Assembly: GCA_000507305.1 (NCBI GenBank)
Contig: DF239032.1
Span: 340,111-404,110, forward strand
Origin: Breviolum minutum Mf 1.05b.01
Taxonomy: Eukaryota; Sar; Dinophyceae; Suessiales; Symbiodiniaceae
Length of the DNA: 64,000 nucleotides
Direction of reading: 5' to 3'
Both the position numbers and the translations under genes were made by a program. Shown here in pieces: positions 25,801-35,600 of the stretch. Every line of letters starts with the position of its first letter. The first letter of the stretch is position 1. The notes beneath the pieces are model-generated. The model did no database searches. It saw only the letters and a program-made list of their open reading frames with translations, and had not been told where the DNA came from.

Positions 25801-28800
25801 TATGATTAATGTATAGGCAAATATACCATAAATATTGAGCGTCTGGAAATGTGATATTATAATGTTTTTGGATCAAAAAAATGACCGAAAAGATCAAACC
25901 TCCTTCCCAAGCAGCATCCCTGGGCTGTCTTTTTGGCAAGTTGTGATGGTTGGTGGTGAGTGGTTCGGCCAAACTGCACCGATTCCAAGGAAAGTCAAAC
26001 TGCACCTGGCTCGTGCCTTGTTAATGAACCCAGCTCCTTGGATTGGACTTAACACGATTTTTTTTAGGGGGTTTTGGTGGCTGATTTGGATGAATTTTGT
26101 CGACACCTTGACTTGAGGGGGAATGTTGTTTTGGCAAGCTTGATGGAAGAGAAACCACATGATATATCATTTGGGGGGATTGGTGGAATGTTCCGAGCAC
26201 CGTCGGCCTTGCGAATAAAAAGATCAGGCGTTGATGTTTCATGTTCAAGATATCCCTACGTCCAAAGTCTGGTGGGAAAGTGGTGGAACCTAGTAATCAA
26301 TGACTCATTTACAAAACCCCAATAAACCCTAGCAATGCGGGAGTTTGTGACCTTTTCTGGGGATGGTGAGTTTACGTAAACCCCTTTCAAAGGGTTAAGT
26401 GACCGACTACGGGGATCAAGAAAGGGTCATGACTTTGAATCACCTTGTGTTTTCTATCTTCCTTTTTTTCTTAGGGGATTCATTTTGCCCTTTCTGTCAT
26501 GGACAACCGCCCTGAATTACTATGATTCTATACATATAATTCTTAAACCGCATATTATCATCAAAGCCATTTTTGAGGGGATTCCATTGCTAAAGCACCA
26601 TTTGGGGTTACCTTGCCATAGTTGATTCACCCGAACGCCATTGGCCATGCTGAAAAATCTTGCAACGTTGGAAGGAAGTTCTTGTGCTCCAACGGCCCTT
26701 GCACCACTACGACGCGAATACCGCGAAGATGGTCTTAGGGTTACTCCAAGTAACTTTGTTTGACAGAAACGGGCTGGGGGTGATACAGCGGCTGATGAGA
26801 TAGTAATTACTGCTCCTTGAAACTAAGATGGCAACGGAAAATCAACGCTTTTTTCATAGGAGATGCATCTTCAAACGGTTGCGTCTCCATTTTCACATCA
26901 GTTCTTCTAAGAAAAAAGGAGGTCAGAAACTTGAAACCCCATCATCTCAAGAAAAGGATTGCGGTTTCCAACTCCTATCATGTACTTTCAGTTTCTGTTT
27001 GTTTAAATATGTTCCCTCTTTTTCTCTAGTGTAGAGGGAGCAAAAAAACTTTATAACCCAAATGACGTCTATTTTTTGAAGGGACCCAACCAGGCAAAAC
27101 AAGGTCTAAACTCCAATCAGAAGAAGGGGGCAAATCATCTCCAGGGTGGATGGTGGAGGTGGAGCCCTCGGAATTCTCAAAAAATGATTCCCTATAGACC
27201 CAGGTAGAGTAGGTCCGTTTTCTCGCTTTTTTTTTCAGTGGATATGGTAATTAGCCCATCCATGTTTTTGGAATATTTACCTATACATTTTTTGCTTGAA
27301 TGTGGCCATTTTTTCACCTAATGTACGGAAAGAATCCATACATGGATCCTATGGGGGGGGCTTCTCCCCCAAAATTCCGCCATCAACCGTCATACACCCC
27401 GGAAAATTATCATGGAACATGAAAAAGGACCCCTGGAAGAGGAGATTTCATTTGGAAACCGTCAGTTTCAGGTTCTATATGAATTTTCGGGGATGCATTC
27501 TTCAGATGATGGGATGTATCAAAGTAGTAGATTCACCTACGATTCATCAAAATGGTTGATGTTTATTAGAGAACTCTGGGGCAAAAAAGTAGCGAACAAA
27601 CCGTTCTGAGGTGAACGGTAAGGGAATCTTCCCAAAATCCTCTGAAGAATAGAGGTTTAGCAGTTTAGCATGTCTTTTCTGTAAGTGTATATATAAATCA
27701 ATCAACATGGATTGTTTCGTCACAACACAATCGATTCTAAGGACAACTAAAACTTGAGACAAGGACAAGTTACAGCAACGCGCTTGATACAACCACACAC
27801 CATGTCCCTGTAGTCCAGGAGGTCGAAAAACAGTACGTGCTCTATGATTGGCTCAACACAATGGCAAAGCTTCTCTATCCAGAAAGAATCTACTTAAACC
27901 AACATGCCAGTACTTCAGGAATATTTAGCCACCAATAAGTAGGTGATTATCTCTATTCTTGGTCAGTGAAGGACGGAGAACACAATTTAACATGCTGCCC
28001 AGTGGCGCGAAGTAAACGAGTCACCCGAAACACCTCACAGGTGAACGTTTCAATGCAAGAACCTTTGTTTCTACTTTCACCTGGTGGTAGGTCCATCAAA
28101 TACACCCATGAAGATTAACATTGAACCTGAGAATACACCCCTGGAAAAGGAAAAACATCTTCCAAACCATCATTTTCAGGGACCAGGAACGTGCAACGCG
28201 CACCCATATATGCATATATATGCCATACATGGATCAAATGGGACCTATATATATACATATATAGAGGTGAAATTTTACACTCCTGTAAACTAACATGTCA
28301 CATGTCGCTGGCTGGAGGATCCACCCATGTGGATGGTATTTACCAAAAAAAACGTGCGGATTTTCCGTGGGAGTTTGTGGTAGGGTTTTTTGCTCTTCCT
28401 CCCATAATCATGGTTCAGTGGAAAATGGGTGTATCTCCAAATTGTTGGTCGCCTTCAATTGTGGTGATTTTCCACTGAACCATGACCATGGGAGAAAGGG
28501 TAATGTACTACAGATGTCAAACAAATGGAATCTGAAAATGGAGAACCTGCAAAGGACATCATTTTTAGGTTTCAAATTGATTTCCCAGCCCTCCGCAATT
28601 CCAAAATCAAACCCAAACAACTGGCACATTCCAAACCAAAATGTTGGACTGTCCCATTCTCCCAAACCTCCATCCAGGGTATGGTCCCCCACAGTACTAG
28701 CAGCAACAGTAGTACTAGTACTAGTACTACCTAGTACTAGTACTACGTAGTACTATTACTACGTAGTACTATTGCTACGTAGTACTATTNNNNNNNNNNN

Positions 28801-29336
28801 NNNNNNNNNNNNNNNNNNNNNNNNNNNNNNNNNNNNNNNNNNNNNNNNNNNNNNNNNNNNNNNNNNNNNNNNNNNNNNNNNNNNNNNNNNNNNNNNNNNN
28901 NNNNNNNNNNNNNNNNNNNNNNNNNNNNNNNNNNNNNNNNNNNNNNNNNNNNNNNNNNNNNNNNNNNNNNNNNNNNNNNNNNNNNNNNNNNNNNNNNNNN
29001 NNNNNNNNNNNNNNNNNNNNNNNNNNNNNNNNNNNNNNNNNNNNNNNNNNNNNNNNNNNNNNNNNNNNNNNNNNNNNNNNNNNNNNNNNNNNNNNNNNNN
29101 NNNNNNNNNNNNNNNNNNNGGGGGGGGGAGTACCTAGCGATGCTGGCCCATATATACCTATACATTTAATCTATTTTAGTCTGTTTTAGAAAAATGTGTT
29201 CATGGTAAATGTAGGTAAATATACCAATCCCATGGATCCCATCCCATGAAAGTACGTTTCAAGGCACATGTAAGAGATCGTGGCCTGGCCATGCCCGAAG
29301 AAACTCGTGAAGAGCGAAGACCCAGGAGCCGATTTT
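9910..29336 (+). CDS. ABC transporter-like gene with very large introns
   Basis: At least fifteen short exons read in order as an exporter-type ABC protein. Membrane part: about 9910-9960 (LFRKYLNYS), 10229-10326 (PYDMQTGITRGALEAADARW), about 12150-12260 (LENPSAIYFVLAMPSTMLLY), 13333-13435 (TILEVIPSTMRCRRDLDEW) and about 14290-14385 (EVCHRYRLIADYFQM). Linker: 20164-20223, 20572-20655 (FFNKETDLLAWKAVNRQRR) and 21286-21430 (RYKTDLIPIR). Nucleotide-binding part: 21667-21743, 22475-22542, 23146-23257, 24480-24593, 25990-26032, 26675-26749 and 29264-29336. The join 21743/22475 is phase-consistent. Introns reach almost 6 kb and hold most of the MITE-like repeats of this half. The start codon, the signature-motif exon and the 3' end are not located. 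Family membership is supported by motifs. Substrate and localisation are unknown. Confidence 0.75.
11392..11506. repeat. MITE-like element, family A
   Basis: Arms ACCCTTCCTGAAACTAACA and TGTTAGTTTCAGGGAGG. It lies in an intron of the ABC-like gene between the 10.2 and 12.2 kb exons. Confidence 0.8.
11818..11918. repeat. MITE-like element, family F
   Basis: Ends CTGGTGGTTTCAAA and TTGAATCAAACC..CAACCAG, with internal TTTTCATTTTCACCCC and TTTGACTCATATTTTTCAAA, as in the 361-460 copy. Confidence 0.6.
12597..12690. repeat. MITE-like element, family C (CCATGG ends)
   Basis: Ends GATCCATGGGAGGAACGGTA and TAGCGTTCGTCCCATGGATT, with internal TATTTACCTACATGAACGG. A cleaner copy is at 20261-20346, and a decayed copy is at about 12785-12905. 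Confidence 0.7.
13466..13616. repeat. Long-arm MITE-like element, family D
   Basis: About 151 bp, mostly inverted repeat. The left arm begins GGCTAGTCAACCTACTCCCC and the right arm ends GGGGGGTTTGACTAGCC. Both arms contain AACGTACCCC/GGGGTACGTT and then a TTAATAAGG/CCTTATTAA block. A G11 run lies in the right arm. A decayed second copy is at 24592-24726. Confidence 0.8.
14239..14283. repeat. (CCAA)n microsatellite
   Basis: About eleven uninterrupted CCAA units, directly before the ABC-gene exon that contains EVCHRYRLIADYFQM. Confidence 0.95.
16150..16216. repeat. Half MITE-like element, family A
   Basis: Only the right half is clear: CCAACCATCCATTTTCAGG, then TGCTATGTTAGTTTCAGGG and AGGGTAGG. 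Confidence 0.6.
17092..17132. repeat. (CAT)n microsatellite
   Basis: About thirteen TCA/CAT units in a row. A direct repeat of CTTTGAAACAAACATT flanks it on the right and is echoed on the left. Confidence 0.95.
17454..17546. repeat. MITE-like element, family B
   Basis: Arms ACACCCTGGAAAAGTGTAAC and TTAATTGTCAGGGGTGT with internal ATGGAACC / GGTTCCAT. Confidence 0.65.
18483..18665. repeat. Composite family C element
   Basis: Several TTTACCTAC / GTAGGTAAA blocks in both orientations between a left AAGATCCAGGTATGGTA and a right TACCACCATCC..CATGGATCC. It looks like two family C copies in tandem or nested. Confidence 0.6.
19470..19576. repeat. (AATC)n / (ATCC)n microsatellite
   Basis: A run of four-base units that changes from AATC through ATCC and ATCG back to AATC. 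Open reading frames across it are artefacts of the 4-base period. Confidence 0.9.
19777..19874. repeat. MITE-like element, family F
   Basis: Starts CTGGATGGTGGCAACTCAA and ends GGGTTGAAACCACCAACTAG, with the internal TATTTTCACC and TTTGACTAATATTTTTCAG blocks of the family. Confidence 0.65.
20261..20346. repeat. MITE-like element, family C, well preserved
   Basis: Ends CCATGGGACGAA and TTCGTCCCATGG are perfect 12-bp inverted repeats. TTTACCTA / TAAATATACC lie just inside. Total about 86 bp. Confidence 0.8.
20699..20814. repeat. Inverted-repeat element with KpnI-like ends
   Basis: GGTACCTAAAATGGAGGTA on the left faces TACCTTCATTTTAGGTACC on the right, about 116 bp end to end. It follows directly after the 20572-20655 exon. 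Confidence 0.7.
21667..22542 (+). CDS. ABC nucleotide-binding domain, first two exons (Walker A)
   Basis: Exon 21667-21743 follows TTTTGTAG and reads MSYMRHGICIFKNVNVEVPQ, the usual start of an ABC nucleotide-binding domain. It ends in CCGCAAG before a GTGCGG donor. Exon 22475-22542 follows GACATAG and starts GTAAGTTGG. The split Gly codon (G/GT) restores QGKLVAVNGPHGSGKATLL, a Walker A loop (GPHGSGKA). The usual second Thr/Ser after Lys is Ala, with Thr following. The exon ends in GGTCAT before GTATCT. The phase match across a 731-bp intron is the best single proof that this region is one spliced gene. Confidence 0.85.
21788..21902. repeat. MITE-like element, family A
   Basis: Arms ACCCTCCATGAAACTAACA and TGTTCGTTCAAGGAGGGTA. 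It sits in the intron that separates the two Walker A exons of the ABC-like gene, 45 bp after the donor. Confidence 0.8.
23146..23257 (+). CDS. ABC nucleotide-binding domain exon (Q-loop)
   Basis: After a GTTGAG acceptor the frame reads GSIFIPAHLRVLHVTQE and then SPWRNLHLG, ending before a GTGAAA donor. The layout (beta strand, LRVLHVTQE, then xxxNLxxG) matches the Q-loop region of ABC proteins, with Gln before Glu as the Q-loop residue. The following exon at 24480-24593 (VRKILETMQMKATLRLIEP) fits the helical subdomain. Confidence 0.8.
24592..24726. repeat. MITE-like element, family D, decayed
   Basis: Left CTGGTCAACCTACCACCCTAA, right TTAGGGTAGGGGAGAGGTTGAC, with an internal AAGGGAAACC..GGTTAACAAGCCCTTAT block shared with 13466-13616. 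Its left tip coincides with the end of the 24480-24593 exon, so the element may supply the intron's donor. Confidence 0.7.
25525..25627. repeat. MITE-like element, family F, best copy
   Basis: Ends CTAGGTGGTGGTTTCCAA and GTGGTTCAACCACCAACTAG form long imperfect inverted repeats. Internal blocks TATTTTCACCCCTACTTGGG and CCAATTTGAC are shared with the other copies. Confidence 0.75.
25757..25846. repeat. MITE-like element, family C-like
   Basis: Left CCAGATGCTC and right GAGCGTCTGG are inverted repeats around an AT-rich core with ATTTACCCATAAAT and GGCAAATATACCA. Confidence 0.65.
25990..26749 (+). CDS. ABC nucleotide-binding domain exons (post-signature and degenerate Walker B)
   Basis: Exon 25990-26032 reads KVKLHLARALLMNP, the conserved helix after the ABC signature. 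Exon 26675-26749 after a GGAAG acceptor reads EVLVLQRPLHHYDANTAKMV and ends in CTCCAA before GTAACT. Joined through a GC donor at 26033, they give MNP-EVLVLQRP. In a normal ABC protein this strand is followed by the catalytic Asp-Glu (DEP). Here QRP replaces DEP, so the site lacks both acidic residues. The strand-turn spacing is otherwise normal. Confidence 0.75.
28396..28497. repeat. MITE-like element, family E, best copy
   Basis: Left CTCCCATAATCATGGTTCAG, right CTGAACCATGACCATGGGAG, and both arms continue with TGGAAAAT / ATTTTCCA, for arms of about 28 bp around a 45-bp core. Confidence 0.8.
28690..28789. repeat. Palindromic AGTACT/TACGTA tract at the gap edge
   Basis: Interlocked copies of AGTACTAGTACT and TACTACGTAGTACTATT run up to the first N at 28790. 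Each unit is itself palindromic, so this is likely why the assembly breaks here. Confidence 0.8.
28790..29119. other. Assembly gap (Ns)
   Basis: 330 undetermined bases between a palindromic tract on the left and a G-run on the right. Open reading frames called across it are meaningless. Confidence 0.99.
29264..29336 (+). CDS. ABC-like gene, late exon (HVRDRG...RRPRS)
   Basis: After a TTTCAAG acceptor the frame reads AHVRDRGLAMPEETREERRP, then RSRF before a GT. Joined in phase 0 to the exon ending at 26749 it continues GLLQ-AHVRDRG, the normal course of the strand and helix after Walker B. The charged EERRPRS segment would precede the H-loop region. Later exons were not found with confidence. 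Confidence 0.7.
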
Positions 29337-32219
29337 GTTTTAAAAGAGTGTTGACACTTCAGGAATTTCCAGGGTAGTGTTTTTCAGGTGTTTTTTGTTG
29401 ATGAAGAAAGGTTGTTGAAAAAAACATGAAGTTGGACAGCCAACGATAACCCACAAGTGAGATTTGTCTAGTTTGTTAAACATTGCACAGTTGCATTGAT
29501 TGTGTATGCGGGATGATGGTGTTTAATGATTTGACCACCTTGGGGAGTCAAGGCTGGGTCGATGTTTTTTGGATATGACCAACTCAAGGGCCTTGAATGG
29601 TGGTCCTGTCATGTCCACAGGACATGTTTCTTTACCGTGGAAGAGAAGTCACAGGTGGGGATAGGGGATTGGGGATAGCCAGAGGTGGAGGATGTTGAGA
29701 GAGCAAAGATGATACATTTGCTTGAAATAACTTGGCTGTGTTTATATGATACCTTTATAAAGTGATACACAATATTTAAGAGAAAAGCCAGATGTGATAC
29801 ATTTCTTTCTGTGTTTCCCCAAAGAATTTGAAGGAAACAAACATGAAACGCCTATTTTCACTTTCCACACAAAAGCATGGCTTTTTGTTGCATGTTTGAC
29901 CTCCAAAGCAAGGCAAGGACATAATTTTCTGGAAGAGTAACGTGATATACTCCTGGTACTCAAAACAGCCAGTGCATCAATTATTATGAATAGCTGGTTT
30001 AATCTCGGATGATTCCAACTCATTACATGAAAATTGGTTGTTGCACCAAACATCCATTGAAAATTGGTGATGTTTTACAACGTCGTCCCTACCACTTTCT
30101 ACCAGAACTAGAAGAGTAAAACGAAGGGTCATTCCAAACATGTTGATCAAATTGTTCGCAACTGTTTGTTATGCATTTTAAGGTTCACATATGTTTTAAA
30201 ACATTTATGTATATATATATATATGTATACAATTTTTCTTTGTATGCACATATATTCCTGATTTGCCTCCAAAAGTAGCACTTCTCAACAAAACACTGAT
30301 TCAGATGATACATTGAAAATGTGGATCCAAGAATATCTAAAATCACAAACTGCTGCAAAACATTCCGTGGATTTTGCCGATTTTCAGTCATGAGTCATGA
30401 ATGATATTTGTTTGATAGGTTTAGTTGCGTCCAGCATTTTTATAGGAAGGTACCTGTTGCTGCCAAAACATCGTCTTGTTTTTAGGTATCCATTTGTTCG
30501 AACCTCCCGGGTATTGGAGGTTTTTTCCATCAATCTTAAGGGCTTTGGGGACTGATCAACTAGCGGATGCCAAGCGGCAGGGAGCGATGATAGGCAGTAT
30601 GGATACGGCCGAAATGTGAGGGTCCCTCCCCAGGCCCTAACAACAGCCTTAACTTTTAAGGTACAGGAAACCAACCCTCCGTTTTAGGTACACTTGAAAC
30701 TTTCAGACAGTGAATAGAAGGCCTCAACCGAAAGGTTGATCCATCCGAAGCCATCAACCTCAGGCTGATGCTGCAGATGTGGTCTGGCGTATTGAGAACA
30801 CCTGCGTGGTGGAACGCTTTCCTGAGTGAAGTTGTCGATGAAGGCAGGGGGGTCTAAATGGAGAACAGGAACCTCCCCACCATTGTTTTAAAACACCCCC
30901 GAAAAGTTTAACGGCTGCAACCTGCAACCCCAAAAAAGCCATGAAATTGAAAATCCGGAACATCATCTGAATCTTCCACCTCCATTCTTGGCTTTTTAGC
31001 CGTTTATTTTCCAGGGTGTATATATTTGTTGAAGCCAATACGCAACCAGCTTCAACAAAAAACATCATGTTGTTCCCAGATGTTGGCCGGAAAAACCAGC
31101 GGCTGGACCACAACTTCGGCGTTAAGAATCAAGACACGACTCGACAGCTATCCGTGCATTTCTGTAAATCTACCTATAGAATCCTATAGTAATGAAGCAT
31201 CCCCTCATATTTAGCCTCCCCATGTTTTCTCGTTTCAATCAACTGTAAAAAATGCCATCACCAAAAAATTGGACCTCGCCAAGGATGGGTCCGCCAAAGG
31301 GCGGAGTTGCTGTCATGCTGAAAAAGAGGGCGTTACGCCAACCGCGCGGGCGGGTGATGGGAGAAGGTTGGATTCCACCAGTATTTTGGTTCGTAAATCC
31401 CTTCCTGCAAAAGCCGTACTCCTAAAGAAGATATGAAACAGGAAAATTTGATATCAAAGTGAAACATCCAGATGGTGGGGGCCAAATATATGACCTTCGT
31501 ATCACCTGAGTCATGGAAAACTCTATAAGATGGCCTTTCCATCCTTTCCGTTGTGTAGAAGTTGCACCCACATCAAAAATCATTGAAGATGGTTGGCTTC
31601 CACATTGGAGCTTTATGTTTTAACAATTTTGTTGCCTTTTGAAAAACTTACACCAACTTATTCGACTGGAAAGCACCATGTGAAGTTATTCCATGTGCTT
31701 CCATTTGTCCTTCTTCAGAATGCCTAGTTGTCTTGGCGCACTACAACAAATTGACTGATGGGATGCTACGGGTGGCCAGCAAAAAGCAACACGCAAATAT
31801 AATCAGATATACGTATATATGTTCTTTGGCAGATTTTGGCCTTAATCTGGCACTTTTTCATGACCAGTCGTTAATTCTACAGATTTAACTGATTCAAAAA
31901 AGAACAACCTCACCCGGAAGCTGCGTGTTGCAAGTTGCACCCACCCGTTCATCGACCCAAGATGAGGGAAACTTGAATCATTTGTGAGTAGATGTTTTAA
32001 AGAATTTGCTTCACTTATCACAAACAAAACTCCATGGTATGTAGACTTTTATTTAAAAAAGGGGGGGGGTGCATGTGAAATTTGAGCATCTTTAACTGGA
32101 TCCAAAATGATCATAGTTGAGAATTGCTGCCAAAAAAGTCAGGTGCCACAGATTTGTTTGTGTATCTTTTCGGAAAGCTCAGCTTCACCGGCGAAAACTG
32201 CAGCTTTTCCTTTTTTCAG
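29337..32219. other. Between the last ABC exon and the first kinesin-region exon
   Basis: No firm exon. A possible one at about 30545-30614 reads DQLADAKRQGAMIGSMDTAE. A family B element lies at 30893-31020. The rest is AT-rich sequence without recognisable content on either strand. The 3' end of the ABC-like gene and the 5' end of the kinesin gene must fall somewhere here or just outside. Confidence 0.45.
30893..31020. repeat. MITE-like element, family B
   Basis: Arms ACACCCCCGAAAAGTTTAAC and CGTTTATTTTCCAGGGTGT with internal GGCTG / TTAGCC. Confidence 0.65.
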
Positions 32220-32305
32220 CTTCCAGGGGCAACTTTGACCAAAAAAAATGGTCCGGCAAACCTCACCACGGAAAGGATGGAATTGCACATCAGTAGAAAA
32301 CTCTG
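32220..32305 (+). CDS. Isolated exon-like stretch before the kinesin exons
   Basis: A TTTTTTCAG acceptor and a GTAAGT donor bound an open frame containing NLTTERMELHISRKLW. The splice sites are textbook. It may be a 5' exon of the kinesin gene, but the phase does not join directly to the 32669 exon, so at least one exon would be missing between them. Confidence 0.4.
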
Positions 32306-32668
32306 GTAAGTCATGATATGGAGCAAAAGTACGCTCGTTCCGTTGAACGGGTTTTTGTTGAGGGTGGTTAGGGGGTTACTGTTTCAAGAAGCTGTATAAT
32401 GGCTTGGTTCTGGAACGATTTGCTGGAGTTGTTTCTTGGATGTCGGCCAGCAGAAGTCTGATATACCACCAATGTTTTGATACCTTTGAAGTTGAAGGCA
32501 GCTATATCCACTGGAATATGAATGTTTTGCTTCAACTGTGAGGGCTTTGCAAAATGGGCAAAACGTTGTTTTTACACAATTTTGGTGCATGAGAAACTGG
32601 GTGTCCAAATTTGTTGACACAGAAAGTATCGGCATCCTTCACACCAAAGGGAGCCGCAAGGGATGCAG

Positions 32669-35600
32669 GTTTGTGCCCGCGTACGGCCGTGTGCCGATGG
32701 AGAGGCAAGTGAGATCACAGCCAAACAGATTGAAGCACGGCGAAAATGACGGTGATGAGTGGAGAAACTGCGTGGGAGTGGGAACACAAAAGGATTAGCC
32801 CAATGCGTGGTGTAAGAAAAGATTTGTGTAGAAGATATTGCATGAGGCGTTTAAGCTGACCAAAAACATACCAACAGGATGCAGGTGATGGTTTCAAAGG
32901 TGTTTTATTTTCAAACCCAGAAGGGAACATTGATCCAATTTGACTGGCGTTTGTTTTTTTCAAAATAGCTTGGTTCAACCACCAACTAGAGATTCAAGAT
33001 CCAATTTTGTGTGAAGTCTTTTTTCAAAGTTTGAAAACCATTCTTCAAACCACAGGTGTTGTATGGTATTGAGTCCGCGTTGTAAGCCTGATAGTCCCAT
33101 CCCATCCCTACAGGGGCGGTTCCCACCATGAGTGACGCTGAAAAACCACCGGTTCGAAACTTCAGGAACAGAAAGCTCAAGCAGATCTGGTCTTTGATCC
33201 AACTGTTTCGCAAGGAGAAGTTCTTGAGGCCTAAACCGACTGAGAGACTCTCGAGAAGTCTGGTTTGAAAACGATATTCGCAGTGTTGTTGTTGAGTTGT
33301 GGCGGATTTGTGGTGGCAACGGTGTTCTTTTCTCATTGGCGAGTCAACATTAATCAAGTGCAAAAAAGATCGATAGCATAGCCATTTTGTTTTCTACCCT
33401 AAAACTAAAATCCACTGAAAGTCAATGGCTGGAAGATGAAAGTTCCCTTTGGAATGGTCCCTTGTTTGGGGGGACATTCGTTCATTTTCCCGTGCGGGGG
33501 GGAAGTTTACAGTCACCATTTATTAAACTTATGAGTTATAAGTTATATATACACCCTCCCTGAAAGTAACATAGCCCCTGAAAATAGGCCATCCCAAAAG
33601 GAAACTTCCTCGTATTCCAACCATCCATTTTCAGGTGCTTTTGCTGTTAGTTTCAAGGAGGGTAATCATAGCCGTTTTTGCTATGCCATAGGTGATAAAT
33701 CTTGATGGATGCCACCAACCTCGGGCAACTCCCATAGGACCTCCTTGTAAATGTTGCCAAGGCAATTTTATTGAGGGTCCCATTTCCCGAAAATAGCGAT
33801 GCATTGTTTGGGTTGGTGTCATATAATGACCCCTGTTATATTTACCCTCCCTGGAACTAACAGCAAGAAGCACCTGAAAATTAATGGTTGGAAGATTGTG
33901 TTTTTTCCTTTTGGGATGACGTAACCTGGCAGGTGCGAACTGTTAGTTTTCAGTGAAGGTAGAGTTTAGTTTAGAACCTGAAGATTTGCTTACAAGAGTT
34001 TCTGGATAGGAAAAATTCAGCGGATGTTCCGTTTTTTTTTTTGATTTCAGACAGCTGAAACTTGGCTAATAAAAGGCTTCCATACACAAAAGTTCAGTTT
34101 TTTCCTAAGTCCAACGGTGTCCAGGCAGTGTTGCAACCGCAACTGGATAGGCAACCGATGGAGATGTGGGTCAAGAGTTGGAGATGAAAGAGGATGAATG
34201 TTACACACAACCTGAAAACTAACATTTGCAAGGGACTATTTCAAATAGGAAATACATTTTCCAACCATTGGTTTTTCAGGGGACATTTGTCAGTTTTGCC
34301 CGGCAGTTACGGTAAACAACCTCGTTGGTTGGTGCCTTCCCGGAAGGGAGTGAGCCAAGGAGCTGGGGGGCATGGTAAAATCTCATTCTCCTTCACAAAG
34401 GAGCCATAATTCGTGGTACTGTTGATGCTTCAGAAATTCTGCTTTCACCAGTTGAGGTTGGTAATTAGTTGAGAAATCCCATGATTTTTTCGACGGGTTT
34501 TTGTACGCACCATCCAAGGGGTGGTTGGCCTTCTGACTTCTGAAGCATCAACAGTAGCAAACTAGCTTGCTAATTAGATCTTTATAGGATCTCTATTCAA
34601 AATGGTTGAGCCCATTTGGGGTTACTGGCCTTACCTAAGGGATGGGTGCTCAAAAACAACCACACTGTTTGGAATTGATCAATTTTTGGTAAGGTTTTTT
34701 GATCAAAAACTTTGAGGTGCCCAAATTAGGCCTGGCATCATGAAACTATACTTCCCATGTTCCAATCATAGCTTTCAGGGTGCGATTTGAAGACACCATT
34801 GCACAACAACATGAGTGAACCACTGGATCTTTAAAGCAGCAACATAGCTGACATAGCTCATTGAATTCAGAAAAGTTGTTTAGAGTTTCCTTTTTTTGGT
34901 ACAGCCACTTTTTTGGGTCGGGACTCGCAATTCAAATTTCGAGGGAGTAAGAACTAGTGACAGAGAAAACTATGAAACTCCTGGAAGTACAACAAGGTCC
35001 ATCATTGTGGTACTTTCCGGAAAGTGATTTGACTCCCCCTTTTTCAACTGTTCTGATTCTATTGTTGAATCCATGTCAGTGGCGTTTATCTATCTAACGT
35101 GGCGGCTTTTGGAGTTGTGACAAGCTTCCAGAAGTACCCTCCTGTAAACTATCCATAGCTGATTTTGATGCTGTTGATAACACCCTAATTTCCCCATTGG
35201 ACAGGAATATTTACCTACCATGTGGCATGATTTTTTGGGTAACTATGGGTAAAAACATAAAGCATACGTAACAGGAAAGATGAGGATGTTCCAGGTTGAG
35301 AACTGTCACACCCCCGAAGTTTAACATAGCCCCTGAAAAATGATGGTTTGAAGATTACTTTCCTTTTGGGATGGCTTATTTTCAGGGGCTATGTTAAACT
35401 TCCAGGGGGTAGGAAATACCAGAGGGTATCAAACCCAAAATGCATGGCATCCCCAACAGGTTCTTGGAGGAGCCAGGTTTCAGTTCGATTGTTTTGGCCT
35501 ATGGACAGACACTTGGCTCGCGATTTTTTGAGTGGTCCAACAACGGCACAGGTAGAATTTGACGTATATTTTAGAGAAAAGTGGCTACAAGCTGGAAATC

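Larger units (their letters stand above)
26750..29263 (+). other. ABC-gene intron containing repeats and the assembly gap
   Basis: About 2.5 kb between phase-compatible exons. It contains a family B relic (about 27391-27497), an interrupted family B element (about 28130-28292), a family E element (28396-28497), a palindromic tract (28690-28789) and 330 Ns (28790-29119). One exon-like stretch at 27817-27895 does not fit between the flanking exons. Confidence 0.5.

Noticed and set aside
27817-27895. Exon-like stretch QEVEKQYVLYDWLNTMAKLL
   Set aside because: It looks coding, but lies between two ABC exons (26749 and 29264) that join in phase and make sense without it.
28772-29165. ORFs of about 120 aa on both strands
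   Set aside because: They consist almost entirely of undetermined residues across the N gap.
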